Notes under the pieces: model-generated | The model's input: the letters and a program-made list of their open reading frames with translations, nothing else | Told to the model about the DNA's origin: nothing | Databases searched by the model: none | Position numbers and translations under genes: made by a program | Shown here: in pieces, positions 35,693-44,537 of the stretch | Layout: every line of letters begins with the position of its first letter | Numbering within the stretch: position 1 is the first letter of the stretch | NCBI RefSeq assembly: GCF_052156535.1 | Contig: NZ_JBQKUP010000038.1 | Location: 1-64,000 of the forward strand | Length of the DNA stretch: 64,000 nt | Direction of reading: 5' to 3' | Origin: Nitrospira_E sp052156535 | GTDB lineage: Bacteria; Nitrospirota; Nitrospiria; Nitrospirales; UBA8639

Positions 35693-36664
35693 ATGGCTCC
35701 AAGGTACACAAACCCCACACCATCCATCTGCGATGGCACAACCATTCAGACTTCTTTTTCGGTTCCCGACCTGGCCCGGAAAGCTTCCTACCGCCGGTTT
35801 TACACCGACGTGCTGTCATTCCTCCTGAAGTCCAACATTTCCTTTCTATTAGGCGGATCTTATGCGTTGGCCGCCTTAACCGGTATCGCACGCCACACAA
35901 AAGATATCGACATTTTTGTCTACCCTCATGATTATCCTGAAGTGATGAAAGCCATGAAAAAAGCGGGTTATCGAACGGAAACAACCTATCGTCATTGGCT
36001 GGGCAAGGTCTCCAAAAATGAATTGTTTGTCGATATGATTTTCAGTTCAGGGAACGGGTTGTGTGATGTGGATGAGGAATGGTTTCGGTATGCCCCTTAT
36101 GCCACGTGGGAGAGCTGGCCGATCCGTCTCACCCCTCCAGAAGAAATGATTTGGACGAAAGCTTTTGTGATGGAACGTCATCGGTATGATGGAGCGGACA
36201 TCATTCATCTGTTTCATGCCTGCGGCCCCGGGCTCGATTGGGCTCGATTATTTAAACGTTTTGAGACACATTGGGAGCTTCTCCTGAGTCACCTCACCAT
36301 ATTTTCGTTTGTGTATCCCGGCGAGACCTGGAAAATCCCCAATTGGGTATGGCGGGATCTCTGGGAAAGACTATCCGACAAATTTGCCGGAGCGCCCGCT
36401 TTGTCAACATCCAGAGTATGTTATGGATCTCTTCTTTCCTGGGAACAATATGTCATCCCGATTCATTCATGGAAGTATCGGGATGCCCGGCTGAATCCGA
36501 TCGGAAAAATGAGTAAACATGACATTTGGGGCATAACGAAAACCATGAAAAAAGAGAATCCCGCGCAAACACAATGGTGGACCGGAACCTCGGGTCCGGC
36601 CTCCAATACTCCATTCAGACTCTCCGATGCAGAAGAATCCAGAGCACCGGCCTCATCTGATTAA
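35693..36664 (+). CDS. Nucleotidyltransferase-fold protein
   Basis: The protein has 323 residues. LLGGSYALAALTGIARHTKD followed by IDIFVYP is the GGS...DxD signature of the nucleotidyltransferase superfamily. The remaining C-terminal part is large and unassigned, with many Trp and Tyr residues and a low-complexity tail. Family members transfer nucleotides to unknown substrates or act as antitoxin-like partners. Pairing with a metallophosphoesterase 10 bases upstream suggests opposing addition and removal of a phosphoryl group; that is inference. Confidence 0.7.
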   Translation: MAPRYTNPTPSICDGTTIQTSFSVPDLARKASYRRFYTDVLSFLLKSNISFLLGGSYALAALTGIARHTKDIDIFVYPHDYPEVMKAMKKAGYRTETTYRHWLGKVSKNELFVDMIFSSGNGLCDVDEEWFRYAPYATWESWPIRLTPPEEMIWTKAFVMERHRYDGADIIHLFHACGPGLDWARLFKRFETHWELLLSHLTIFSFVYPGETWKIPNWVWRDLWERLSDKFAGAPALSTSRVCYGSLLSWEQYVIPIHSWKYRDARLNPIGKMSKHDIWGITKTMKKENPAQTQWWTGTSGPASNTPFRLSDAEESRAPASSD

Positions 36665-36851
36665 AGATTACTCGGCAATCTCCTTGTCAAGTTCAATTCC
36701 GCATTCGGTGAGCCAAGTCTGCTCAGCATCATTCCTCCTTGTTTTGACTTACCTGATATGATGAAAAAAGGGGCCAGGTTCTGTCATGGACAGAGGAGGC
36801 TGGCGTAAATTTTCAAAATTGGGGAACGTGGAACCCAAAAGGGAGGAGACG

Positions 36852-37094
36852 ATGATGAATTTCTTAAATATCGAGCAATTAGAGCAGGAAATTTTATATC
36901 TTCAGGAACAAAATCGAAAACTTATCAAGGAACTTTCTCAAGTGGTGGAGGAAAACCACCGGCTTCGGGAAGGAATTATTCAGGAAAAACATCCCCCCCA
37001 GGGCAATTGGGAAGATAAAAAAAGTGAGTCACGGACAGCAATTACAGGGTACGGGCCAAACAATCAAGCAAACGAAAGATTGTGCTTAAATTAA
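36852..37094 (+). CDS. Small coiled-coil protein
   Basis: The protein has 80 residues, with a strong GGGAGGAGACG before the tandem ATG at 36852/36855. Residues 5-50 (LEQEILYLQEQNRKLIKELS and onward) form clear heptads; the C-terminal third is polar. No family is recognised. A 66-base in-frame extension upstream lacks any ribosome site, so the shorter form is called. Confidence 0.55.
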   Translation: MMNFLNIEQLEQEILYLQEQNRKLIKELSQVVEENHRLREGIIQEKHPPQGNWEDKKSESRTAITGYGPNNQANERLCLN

Positions 37095-37583
37095 TAAAAA
37101 TCACGGGTGGGGTTGGTGGAGACTTTCCTTCAAACCTTTCAAACATCAGGTGACCTACAACCGTTTAAGTTAAGGTGAAACATCAGAAATCTACCTAACT
37201 GGGTATTTCCCCTGTCTAAGGAATTTTTGGCTCCTACTTTTGCGCAATGACATTTCACGCCTTACCCCTTCCTTGCCTTCGCGTACAGCTCGATTCTTTT
37301 GGATATTTCTCCCATTCACTAAAGGCTTTTGTCCATGCAGGCCTTTTCATATCCATGTCATAATTCGAGCTGTATGAATAAAAATAAACATGGATATCAT
37401 GAAAGAAGGCATTTAATAACGGAAATCGTGGAGCAATGAGAACACCGCGTAATTTTTCCGGGCGTCCTTCCCTGAATTCTACGGCAAAAGGTGCTTCCGA
37501 AAAATGCGCGGCTATCCGGCAGAGCGATGTTGAATAACGGTAGTGGCTTTTCAACCCTAGTGAAGAAAATAGAAGGTCGAATC
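37095..37583. other. Intergenic stretch with a possible hydrolase remnant
   Basis: About 490 bases. On the minus strand (about 37300-37554) a frame contains FREGRPEKLRGVLIAP, which resembles the segment after the nucleophile elbow of alpha/beta hydrolases. It has no start, no ribosome site and no conserved Ser, and it runs into the lipoprotein gene on the other strand. If real, it is a remnant. Nothing else is seen. Confidence 0.3.
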
Positions 37584-38132
37584 ATGATAAAAAATCGAGA
37601 AACAGTCCACTTGCGCCAATGGAAAATGATAGGCGTCTTTCTTTTACTTCAATTTGTGTTCTTTGGCTGTCGAACCAACCCTCCGGAACCTCAGGTGCAT
37701 GCACCGGGTCAAGATCTGCAGCCGGCTTCAATGAAGAAATCGGATCTAGCCGGAACATGGGAATACCGCGATGAAAACGGTGCTTACTGCTTAACACTCA
37801 ATCGGGAAGGCCACGGCGTGTATGATTGGCAAGAGGGACGTTTGATAACAACCACGCTGGAAAATGGCCGATGGCATGGCAAATGGTATCAAATCAAAAA
37901 CGATCGCGAAGGTAAGTTTGATCTTCGCTTATCACCGTCCGGCAATCAGGCAGAAGGCCGGTGGTGGTATACGCGAATAGAAGACAACCATTCTCCAACC
38001 CAATCGGGGGGCCGGTTTGCACTGTTTCAAATGCCCTGTTCGCCTCAGGTCGAACAGAGTCTCCCATCAACTCCTCTGGCAGAGAATTCAAAGCAATCCC
38101 AGTCCTCCACCACATTCATTGCGCCCGAATAG
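37584..38132 (+). CDS. Hypothetical lipoprotein
   Basis: The protein has 182 residues from ATG 37584 (AGAAGGTCGAATC upstream). The signal MIKNRETVHLRQWKMIGVFL is followed by lipobox-like FFGC at about 30. The mature part has a beta-rich block (DLAGTWEYRDENGAYCLTLN, GKFDLRLSPSGNQAEGRWWY) reminiscent of lipocalin-like or glycine-tryptophan calycin-type folds, then a Ser/Gln-rich tail. Family not recognised. Probably anchored at the periplasmic side. Confidence 0.65.
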   Translation: MIKNRETVHLRQWKMIGVFLLLQFVFFGCRTNPPEPQVHAPGQDLQPASMKKSDLAGTWEYRDENGAYCLTLNREGHGVYDWQEGRLITTTLENGRWHGKWYQIKNDREGKFDLRLSPSGNQAEGRWWYTRIEDNHSPTQSGGRFALFQMPCSPQVEQSLPSTPLAENSKQSQSSTTFIAPE

Positions 38133-38442
38133 CATGACTGTTTCAAAGTTTGCCATTGAAAAGATTAAGCTTCCTCGCAGAAATGAGCAAAGGAGGCAGC
38201 TTAAAAATGGCTCCCAAGCTTTTTGGGGATAACCTATGATCCGCAACCTCGCAAAGATATTGGGCTGATTGGTCTTGGGCTGTATGATGCGCGAGGAATT
38301 CTTTCCAATCGAGAAGAGCTTAAAAGCGGTAATCATGCATTGCCTTGACAGAACCCACCGACCTTGAGACTTTCTTGTCCCAACAGAGAACCGGATTCTT
38401 GACTGCCAACTCTTCCCTGCGCCTGGCAAAGCTGGAAGACGC
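38133..38442. other. Intergenic stretch without a recognised gene
   Basis: About 310 bases between convergent genes. A minus-strand frame covers much of it but lacks a ribosome site or recognisable motif. I see no terminator with a T tract. Confidence 0.45.
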
Positions 38443-38607
38443 TTAAGACGAGGCTTCTCGATACTTTAAATAACCTTCACAACCGTCATGACCACACCGA
38501 CACTTGCCTACCGGCGCGGTAATCACATTTGCACATTCTTCCGAACAGTATTCCTCACCCTCGGAATTCTGGCATGAACATGGGGGATGCGCGCAGACGG
38601 CATTCAT
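38443..38607 (-). CDS. Metallothionein-like cysteine-rich protein
   Basis: The protein has 54 residues from ATG 38607 (GTGAGG eight bases upstream). It reads MNAVCAHPPCSCQ at the start, EEYCSEECA in the middle and KCRCGHDGCEG near the end: eight Cys and two His in the arrangement of bacterial SmtA/BmtA-type metallothioneins. These bind Zn, Cd or Cu and are used for metal storage or detoxification. It stands alone; the gene upstream on the same strand is an exported protein of unknown role. Confidence 0.8.
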   Translation of the reverse strand: MNAVCAHPPCSCQNSEGEEYCSEECANVITAPVGKCRCGHDGCEGYLKYREASS

Positions 38608-38711
38608 CAAGAAAACCTCACTTTCTTCCAAGCAACGGAGCTTGTTTTTATTTCATGGCCGGCTTCTCCAACATTCCCTAGTCTCGTATACATTTTCCCC
38701 TATTATGTCTC

Positions 38712-39047
38712 TCAGTTTTCCGTTTTAGCAACCTTTCTGACAGAAGTCGTTATTCCCTCAGGAGATATGGCTACCTCGATATAATCTCCTTTTTCAAAGT
38801 CGGCAGAAGATTCCCCGCTTTTTCCCGGCATGGGAACGCGAACGACTTCTCCGTTTGCTTTTTCGATCACAAGAGTCAACTCTTCTGCTTCAATTACGCG
38901 GCCTTCAACTACTCCGGCCGCGACAGGCGCAATTTTCTTTTGGTCAGGTTCTGAGGCATGAATATGATTAGGAATCACGCCCGATGCCACCACAAACAAG
39001 ATCGCCATAACACGCACACATGAATTGACCCATTTCTGTTTTTGCAT
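38712..39047 (-). CDS. Exported protein of unknown function
   Basis: The protein has 111 residues behind a strong AAAGGAGGAGCTC. The signal peptide (MQKQKWVNSCVRVMAILFVV, cut after HAS-E) is followed by a small beta-rich domain: VVEGRVIEAEELTLVIEKAN, then KGDYIEVAISPEG. The pattern suggests an OB-like or DUF5666-like fold. Probably periplasmic. Function unknown. Confidence 0.65.
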   Translation of the reverse strand: MQKQKWVNSCVRVMAILFVVASGVIPNHIHASEPDQKKIAPVAAGVVEGRVIEAEELTLVIEKANGEVVRVPMPGKSGESSADFEKGDYIEVAISPEGITTSVRKVAKTEN

Positions 39048-39727
39048 GAGCTCCTCCTTTCAATTTTTGATCAATCAAACAGCCATGGCCCACCATGGCC
39101 GATGAAACTCCGGTCATTATGAAAGAAAATCTGCTCTTCCTCACTAGATAAACTTTCCATTTACAACGGGCTTATATCCATGCAAAGAGCTGGTTTGAAC
39201 GAGTGGATCCTTACCGGTATCGGAAGTCATAAAGACAATAGAGTCCCACTTTTTTCATGCACATCTGTCTACCTTCCGCCTTTTCAAAAAGCGCGGATGG
39301 TCGATCTCATCATTGCAACCAATCTGGTTGAGTGTGGGTGGTATCGCCCACACGGATCTGAGTCGTGGACTTGTTGCGAATCAGTGGACCCTCGAACATC
39401 CTGGGACAGGTTTCAACAATTGGCAGATCATTTTAATCACCCTCCTGAAGCACTCTTCAATCGATCGTTTGCTATCCTGTCTGTTCCATATGCCCCACCA
39501 TTCCACTACACAAAATTTCTCATTTCAAAGCCATCCGCAAGTATTGATGATCACCCCACGTCTGGTCGAACATGTTGTCCTGCAGAGCTAAACTACCGGC
39601 CTTGAACCATTTTGCCTGGCATGACTCGTAAACCTGCACCATTCACTCTTTCAATCTTTCTCGTATTTTCCTTATCTGCGTAACGTATTGAGATATCTAT
39701 CATTTCCATGGTCTTGCCTCCATTTTC
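39048..39727. other. Long intergenic region before the cobalamin-sensor gene
   Basis: About 680 bases. Two plus-strand frames overlap here (39180-39605 and 39313-39591). Neither has a ribosome site or recognisable motif, and they contradict each other, so neither is called. The region must include the promoter for the B12-sensor/kinase pair, but no clear operator was seen. Confidence 0.45.
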
Positions 39728-40780
39728 ATGAAAGACGTCCCCAGTAAAGACCGACACCGGCTTGCAGAAAAATTGAAGTTCCTTGAAGGGGATGTAATTG
39801 AGGTCATGACGACGCAGTTCTTCCAACACTATCCCGAGACAGATGCGTATGGAGAATCAGGGAAGGTACACTGTGCCACCGACGCCCGTTACCACTTGAC
39901 TTTTCTCAGAACGGCCATTGAATTTGGAACGGAGGATACTTTCAGACAATACGTACGTTGGACAACCAATGTGCTTCAGGCAAGAAATATTCCCCGGAGT
40001 GTACTCCAGAAGTTTTTGAACCACATCTCTCAGGCATTAGAACCCCATCTTACCGATTTGGAAAAAACGGTCGTGCGGACCCATTTAAGAGAGAGCCCTC
40101 ATGAGTCCCCATTATCAGAAGCTCCTACCGTCACGCATCCCCGTTCTCCGTTAACACTGCATCAGGAAGTCTTTCTTCAAGCCCTTTTGGCCGGAGACCG
40201 CCATGCTGCCAAAACGATTGCGATTGAAGCGTTTTCGATGACCGACTCTTTCTCCGATGTGTATGTAGAACTCTTTCAAGAATCCTTATATGAAATCGGC
40301 AGGCTCTGGGAATCCAATCGTATCTCGGTCGCCCAGGAACACGTGGCGACGGCCATCACCCAATATGTGATGGCCAATCTCTATTCCTGCGTTAAACCTG
40401 CACAACCGTTTCAAGGGAAAGGGATTATCACCGGTGTGGAAGGCGAACTCCATCAAGTGGGGTCCCACATGGTGGCGGACCTGCTCGAAGCGAGGGGATG
40501 GGATATCCGGTTTTTAGGTGTCAATATTCCTCATCAGGCAATCCTTCACATGATCAAGGAATTCCAACCCACACTTGTCGGTATTTCCGCGACGATGGTT
40601 CTCAAGGTCCCGACTGTGAGAGATTTGATCAAAGACATCAGAAATCATTTTCTCCCGGAGCACACCCCTCGCATCCTTGTTGGCGGATCGGCATTCCGGT
40701 CACTCCCCGATGTCTTTCGAGAAATCGGAGCAGATGGGTATGCGCACGATTTACGCTCCTTAACGACCCTTTTGGCATGA
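39728..40780 (+). CDS. CarH-like cobalamin-binding (photo)sensor without DNA-binding domain
   Basis: The protein has 350 residues. Residues 1-135 are an unassigned helical N-terminus. Residues about 140-220 form the four-helix B12 cap with the W-x9-EH signature (Trp194, Glu204, His205) that marks adenosylcobalamin photoreceptors of the CarH type. Residues about 230-350 are the B12-binding Rossmann domain with E-x-H-x-x-G at 240-245 (His242 as cobalt ligand). CarH has an N-terminal MerR HTH; here none is seen. The histidine kinase 13 bases downstream is the likely output partner. Light sensing is inferred; a redox or B12-level sensor is the alternative. Confidence 0.8.
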   Translation: MKDVPSKDRHRLAEKLKFLEGDVIEVMTTQFFQHYPETDAYGESGKVHCATDARYHLTFLRTAIEFGTEDTFRQYVRWTTNVLQARNIPRSVLQKFLNHISQALEPHLTDLEKTVVRTHLRESPHESPLSEAPTVTHPRSPLTLHQEVFLQALLAGDRHAAKTIAIEAFSMTDSFSDVYVELFQESLYEIGRLWESNRISVAQEHVATAITQYVMANLYSCVKPAQPFQGKGIITGVEGELHQVGSHMVADLLEARGWDIRFLGVNIPHQAILHMIKEFQPTLVGISATMVLKVPTVRDLIKDIRNHFLPEHTPRILVGGSAFRSLPDVFREIGADGYAHDLRSLTTLLA

Positions 40781-40793
40781 TGGACACACAATA

Positions 40794-42272
40794 ATGGTGC
40801 TTGTCATATCACGATTTAAGGTCGCAAACGGGTTGGAACAGGACGTGGCCAAAGCCTTTCAAGAACGACCCAGGTTGGTAGAGACCGTGCCCGGATTCTT
40901 AGGAATAGAAGTGTATACCCCTCCCACAGATCCAAGTATTTTCCACCTGGTCACGCGTTGGACCGATCGTGAAACCTTTCACGCCTGGCATAAAAGTCCC
41001 GAACATCGCCTTTCCCACAACATGCTTCCCCAGGGCCTCAAGTTGGATCCGACGGTCACTCAAATCCTTGAACTGGAACGTCTCCCTCACCGGGAAGACC
41101 AAGGTGAAATTCAGGATTTTCTTGGTGATTCCATCCTGCTCCTTGAAGCGTTTCTGAATCAAACAGATACCATCGTGTATTGTGTGATCAGTCCTGATGG
41201 ACGAATTCAGGTCTATAACGACGTCCTGCTGGGTAAACTCAACATACCCAAAACAGAATTTGATACCAAAACCATCTGGGATTTTCTCACCACAACGGAC
41301 CAATATCGCCTTCAGAATGTTCTTAACATTGGGATTTCAAACTCCCACGAGCGGATCCAGCTCAATTTTATCGATTCGGCTTACAACCCTCACACTTTTG
41401 ACTGCTTAGTCCAGAAAACCTCTTCTCAGGCGATCATTTTAATCGGGGAGGAACCGGAAAAGTTCAACCAGCGGGCGTTCGTGGAACTCATGCAGATTCA
41501 AAATGAAATGACGGTCAAGATGCGAGAAGAGGTAAAAAGCGCGAACCGGCTGTCTGAAAATAATTCATATTTAAATCAGCTGGTCACCGAACGGACAAAA
41601 GATCTGGTGTTCCATCAGGAACAATTGCGGTCCATGTTGGTAGAATTGGCCCTTGTCGAACAACGCGAACGCCAACACCTGGCAAACGAATTACATGATT
41701 ATCTTGCCCAGATGCTCATCGCCTGTAGACTCAAGCTCGCCCAAATTGGTCAGGAAACCATCAAACCGGCCTATGCAAGGGTCCTTCAGGAGGTTGACGG
41801 AATCATCGATCAATCCTTGACATTTACCCGAACACTGATCTCGGATTTACACCCCGCCATATTGCACCAGCAGGGATTACTGGCCGCACTCCGATACCTC
41901 ATTGCGGATATGCGACGCTTTGGTTTAACGGTGTCGAGTCCTGAGGTCGTCCCATCAGTGATGGTTGCAGAAAATATTAGCATCGTGGTCTACAAGACCG
42001 TTCGGGAGTTGCTGATTAATGTCATAAAACATGCAGGAGTCGCGAACGCATCGATTGATTGGGAATGTCCTTCTGAACACGAGCTTCTCATCCGGGTACT
42101 CGATTCGGGAAAAGGATTTGACCCAGTGGTCAGCCAACGCGAACAGGATTCTGGACATCTGGGCCTCTTCTTTTATCGCGAACGCATTAAGGCCCTAAAG
42201 GGACATTTAGATATCATCTCCTCTCCTCAGAAAGGCACAACCATCACCATCACGATCCCATTGTCCCCCTAG
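40794..42272 (+). CDS. Histidine kinase with N-terminal ABM domain and PAS-like domain
   Basis: The protein has 492 residues. Residues 1-95 match the ABM/heme-monooxygenase ferredoxin-like fold (VLVISRFKVANGLEQDVAKA, VPGFLGIEVYTP, RWTDRETFHAWHKSPEH). A PAS-like domain spans about 115-220, then a coiled-coil, then a HisKA_3 dimerisation helix with phosphoacceptor His301 (EQRERQHLANELHDYLAQ). A HATPase follows (ELLINVIKHAG, DSGKGFDP, GLFFYRERI). No membrane segment is seen, so it is cytoplasmic. The kinase core is closely related to those at 53315 and 59046. It is co-transcribed with the cobalamin sensor. Confidence 0.87.
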   Translation: MVLVISRFKVANGLEQDVAKAFQERPRLVETVPGFLGIEVYTPPTDPSIFHLVTRWTDRETFHAWHKSPEHRLSHNMLPQGLKLDPTVTQILELERLPHREDQGEIQDFLGDSILLLEAFLNQTDTIVYCVISPDGRIQVYNDVLLGKLNIPKTEFDTKTIWDFLTTTDQYRLQNVLNIGISNSHERIQLNFIDSAYNPHTFDCLVQKTSSQAIILIGEEPEKFNQRAFVELMQIQNEMTVKMREEVKSANRLSENNSYLNQLVTERTKDLVFHQEQLRSMLVELALVEQRERQHLANELHDYLAQMLIACRLKLAQIGQETIKPAYARVLQEVDGIIDQSLTFTRTLISDLHPAILHQQGLLAALRYLIADMRRFGLTVSSPEVVPSVMVAENISIVVYKTVRELLINVIKHAGVANASIDWECPSEHELLIRVLDSGKGFDPVVSQREQDSGHLGLFFYRERIKALKGHLDIISSPQKGTTITITIPLSP

Positions 42273-42549
42273 CCATAACTTCCTCTCCCTTTAGAATGAT
42301 TCAGGGAGTAGGGAAAAGTGCGCCATGAGGGTCCTGGCCGAAATGGTCGTGACCACCGACTCCTTCGTACCATGCAAGTGCAGATTTGTTGAACGAACCC
42401 TTTTGAGCACTCTATAAAATATCCCCGACTGGGTCTCTGCCGCACATTGCACACAAGTGACAACAGAAAGCCCAAATATTCAATACTCCACACCCTCATC
42501 CACGTTTGTTCTCAGTGCCGAAGTCACTCATAAATCCTTGGGTAAATTT

Positions 42550-42787
42550 GGGTCTGTTGAAAAAAGCCGCCGGCGGCGTTCTCGCCATTTTTCCGCGCTC
42601 ACGTACTAAGCATACGCTCCGCGCGGAAAAACGGCTGCGGCCTTTCCTTCGAGAAGCCTCAGGACAGGACTGGACGGACCCTTCGGGAAGACTCAGGGCA
42701 TGCTTTTTTGAACCGACCCGGAGTCTTGATGGGTAATTTAATCCCGGGCATATTTGTCTTTGAAAATCATTATTATTCAACACTCCC
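42550..42787 (+). mobile_element. MITE-like element, copy C (238 bp)
   Basis: Ends GGGTCTGTTGAA and TTCAACACTCCC. Flanks AATTT and ATTTT match at 4 of 5 positions. This copy carries two internal modules, CTTCGAGAAGCCTCAGGACA and CTTCGGGAAGACTCAGGGC, one more than copies A and B. Confidence 0.8.
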
Positions 42788-42969
42788 ATTTTGGGTGTCT
42801 CCTCTCACAAAATGACCAAAATATCTCTTAAAAGGCATCTGTCCAGGCAGACAACATCAGGTTGGATCACGCCTTTTTGTCTAATGCCACAGGCGTTCGG
42901 GAAGGGCATACTCCCATTGAAGGTCTGCGATAGGAAAATGATAATCATATTACAACAAAGGAGCCCGCT

Positions 42970-43266
42970 ATGAAGAATCGTCTCATTCTCAGTGTCATGA
43001 TGGCCACGTGTCTTCTGCCGGTCAGCTCGGCGTTAGCCTTGTTCGATGAGGACCCAGCCGAATTATTGAAGGGCACGCAAATCACACTGGTCGAAGCTGT
43101 GGAAAAAGCCATGACAACGGTGAAGGGCAAGGCTGTGGATGTCGAATTAGAAAAAGAACAGGGTAAGACTGTTTTTGAAGTTAAAATCATTGACGAAAAT
43201 GAAAAAACCAGAGAAGTGTATGTAGATGCTCATTCAGGAGAAGTCGTGAAGATTGAAAAAGATTAA
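42970..43266 (+). CDS. Exported PepSY-domain protein
   Basis: The protein has 98 residues, with CAAAGGAGCCCGCT before the ATG. A signal peptide (MKNRLILSVMMATCLLPVSS, cut near ALA) is followed by one PepSY domain (ITLVEAVEKAMTTVKGKAVD, VFEVKIIDENEKTREVYVDA, GEVVKIEKD). PepSY domains are thought to inhibit or modulate peptidases or act at the cell surface. It stands alone with its own terminator. Confidence 0.85.
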   Translation: MKNRLILSVMMATCLLPVSSALALFDEDPAELLKGTQITLVEAVEKAMTTVKGKAVDVELEKEQGKTVFEVKIIDENEKTREVYVDAHSGEVVKIEKD

Positions 43267-43317
43267 TCCTGACCCTTGTGAGTCTGCAAGCGTCACTTTC
43301 AGGACATTTTCATCTTT

Positions 43318-43372
43318 ATGAAGCGAATCATGAAGGGGATTCCCCTCCATGATTCGCTTCATTTCTTAGTTT
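43318..43372 (+). terminator. Strong terminator after the PepSY gene
   Basis: A 15-bp perfect stem, ATGAAGCGAATCATG (43318-43332) with CATGATTCGCTTCAT (43348-43362), has a GC-rich loop that can pair further (GGGGAT/TCCCC). A T-rich TTCTTAGTTT follows. It lies 52 bases after the stop. Confidence 0.75.
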
Positions 43373-43776
43373 GGAAAGACAATTCCTGAATGATTCTTTC
43401 GGAATCCCCAAATCAAATAGATAAGGGCTCTCCCACATCAGAGACGATTCTCGAGAAGCTTCTCAAGGAGGAGAGAGGGATACTGAAAATTCTGCCAATC
43501 CTTCTTGTCCAACATCAACCATCACCAATTATTCAACAAAACCTTCGGGGCCATACATTCATTAATTCAGTCATAATTGCAGGCAATTATCCAAGGGTTT
43601 TGTCCAGTTGGCGAATGAGCCAATCCTGGCTACATTAAAGTACGGAAAGAGCGGTATGGAGAAGAAAATGTTGGGAAATGTTAAAGTGGAACGTCTTTTT
43701 GGCAATGAAATTCAAAGTCTTCAATTCACGTGAGATCTGTCTGGGAGAAATGTCACCTACCAGACGTTATTACAAC
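43373..43776. other. Region upstream of the NarL-type regulator
   Basis: About 400 bases. A 21-codon frame, MLGNVKVERLF..., begins at about 43669 behind GGAGAAGAAA and could be a leader peptide; evidence is thin. The regulator's reading frame remains open upstream to 43678, but the first 33 residues look non-conserved. Confidence 0.35.
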
Positions 43777-44436
43777 ATGAATACAACGAAGCGGGCACGA
43801 TTATTCCTTGTTGACGATCATATTCTTGTATTAGAGAGCTGTAAAAAACTGCTTGAACCCTATCATGACATCGTTGGGGAGGCTCATACCGCAAGTGATT
43901 TGGCCGGCCAAATCCGACAAACTAAGCCAGACATTCTTCTCATGGACATCTCAATGCCGGATCAAAACGGATACGAAGCTGCGCGAATGTTAAAAACGAT
44001 ATGTCCATCAATTAAAATAATTTTTGTTTCTATGCATTTAGAACCTACCTTTATCATGGAGGCGTTCCGCAGTGGTGGAGAAGGATATGTGCCGAAGCAA
44101 ACCGCAGGGAACGAATTATTATCAGCGATTCAACAAGTTCTGGAAAACCGGAAATACCTCTCTCCCCTCATTCCTGAGGAAGTACAGAATGCGGTTTTTG
44201 CCCAAATGGATGGTATGCCGGGCACCGAACTTTCCGGAAAATTGACTCCCAGGCAACAGGAGGTGTTAAGGCTTGTGGCTCAAGGTTTCTCGGCGAAAGA
44301 CATAGCCAATTTGTTGGCCATATCTCAAAGCACGGTCGCGTTCCATAAGATGCAAATCGTGCAGGCCCTCGGTCTTCATTCCAAGGCAGATCTGACGAAA
44401 TACGCTGTCAAATTAGGAATTTCTCCCCTTGACTAA
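43777..44436 (+). CDS. NarL/FixJ-type response regulator
   Basis: About 219 residues from ATG 43777; the frame extends 33 codons further upstream without a ribosome site. The receiver domain begins at RLFLVDDHILVLESC with phosphoacceptor Asp in LMDISMPDQNG. The LuxR-type HTH is KLTPRQQEVLRLVAQGFSAK then DIANLLAISQSTVAFHKMQI. It probably serves one of the HisKA_3 kinases, such as that at 40794 two genes upstream; this is unproven. It is convergent with another NarL regulator. Confidence 0.85.
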   Translation: MNTTKRARLFLVDDHILVLESCKKLLEPYHDIVGEAHTASDLAGQIRQTKPDILLMDISMPDQNGYEAARMLKTICPSIKIIFVSMHLEPTFIMEAFRSGGEGYVPKQTAGNELLSAIQQVLENRKYLSPLIPEEVQNAVFAQMDGMPGTELSGKLTPRQQEVLRLVAQGFSAKDIANLLAISQSTVAFHKMQIVQALGLHSKADLTKYAVKLGISPLD

Positions 44437-44537
44437 GGGAGTGTCCTTCTCAAGCTAACTGGCGCTTACGATCGCGGTGGAGGAGCTAAAAAAAGCTACG
44501 GGAGGAAAAGAATGAATCCAAAGTAATCGACCAGCTG

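Noticed and set aside
39180..39605. 141-codon frame before the cobalamin-sensor gene
   Set aside because: No ribosome site or recognisable motif, and an overlapping frame in another phase is equally plausible.
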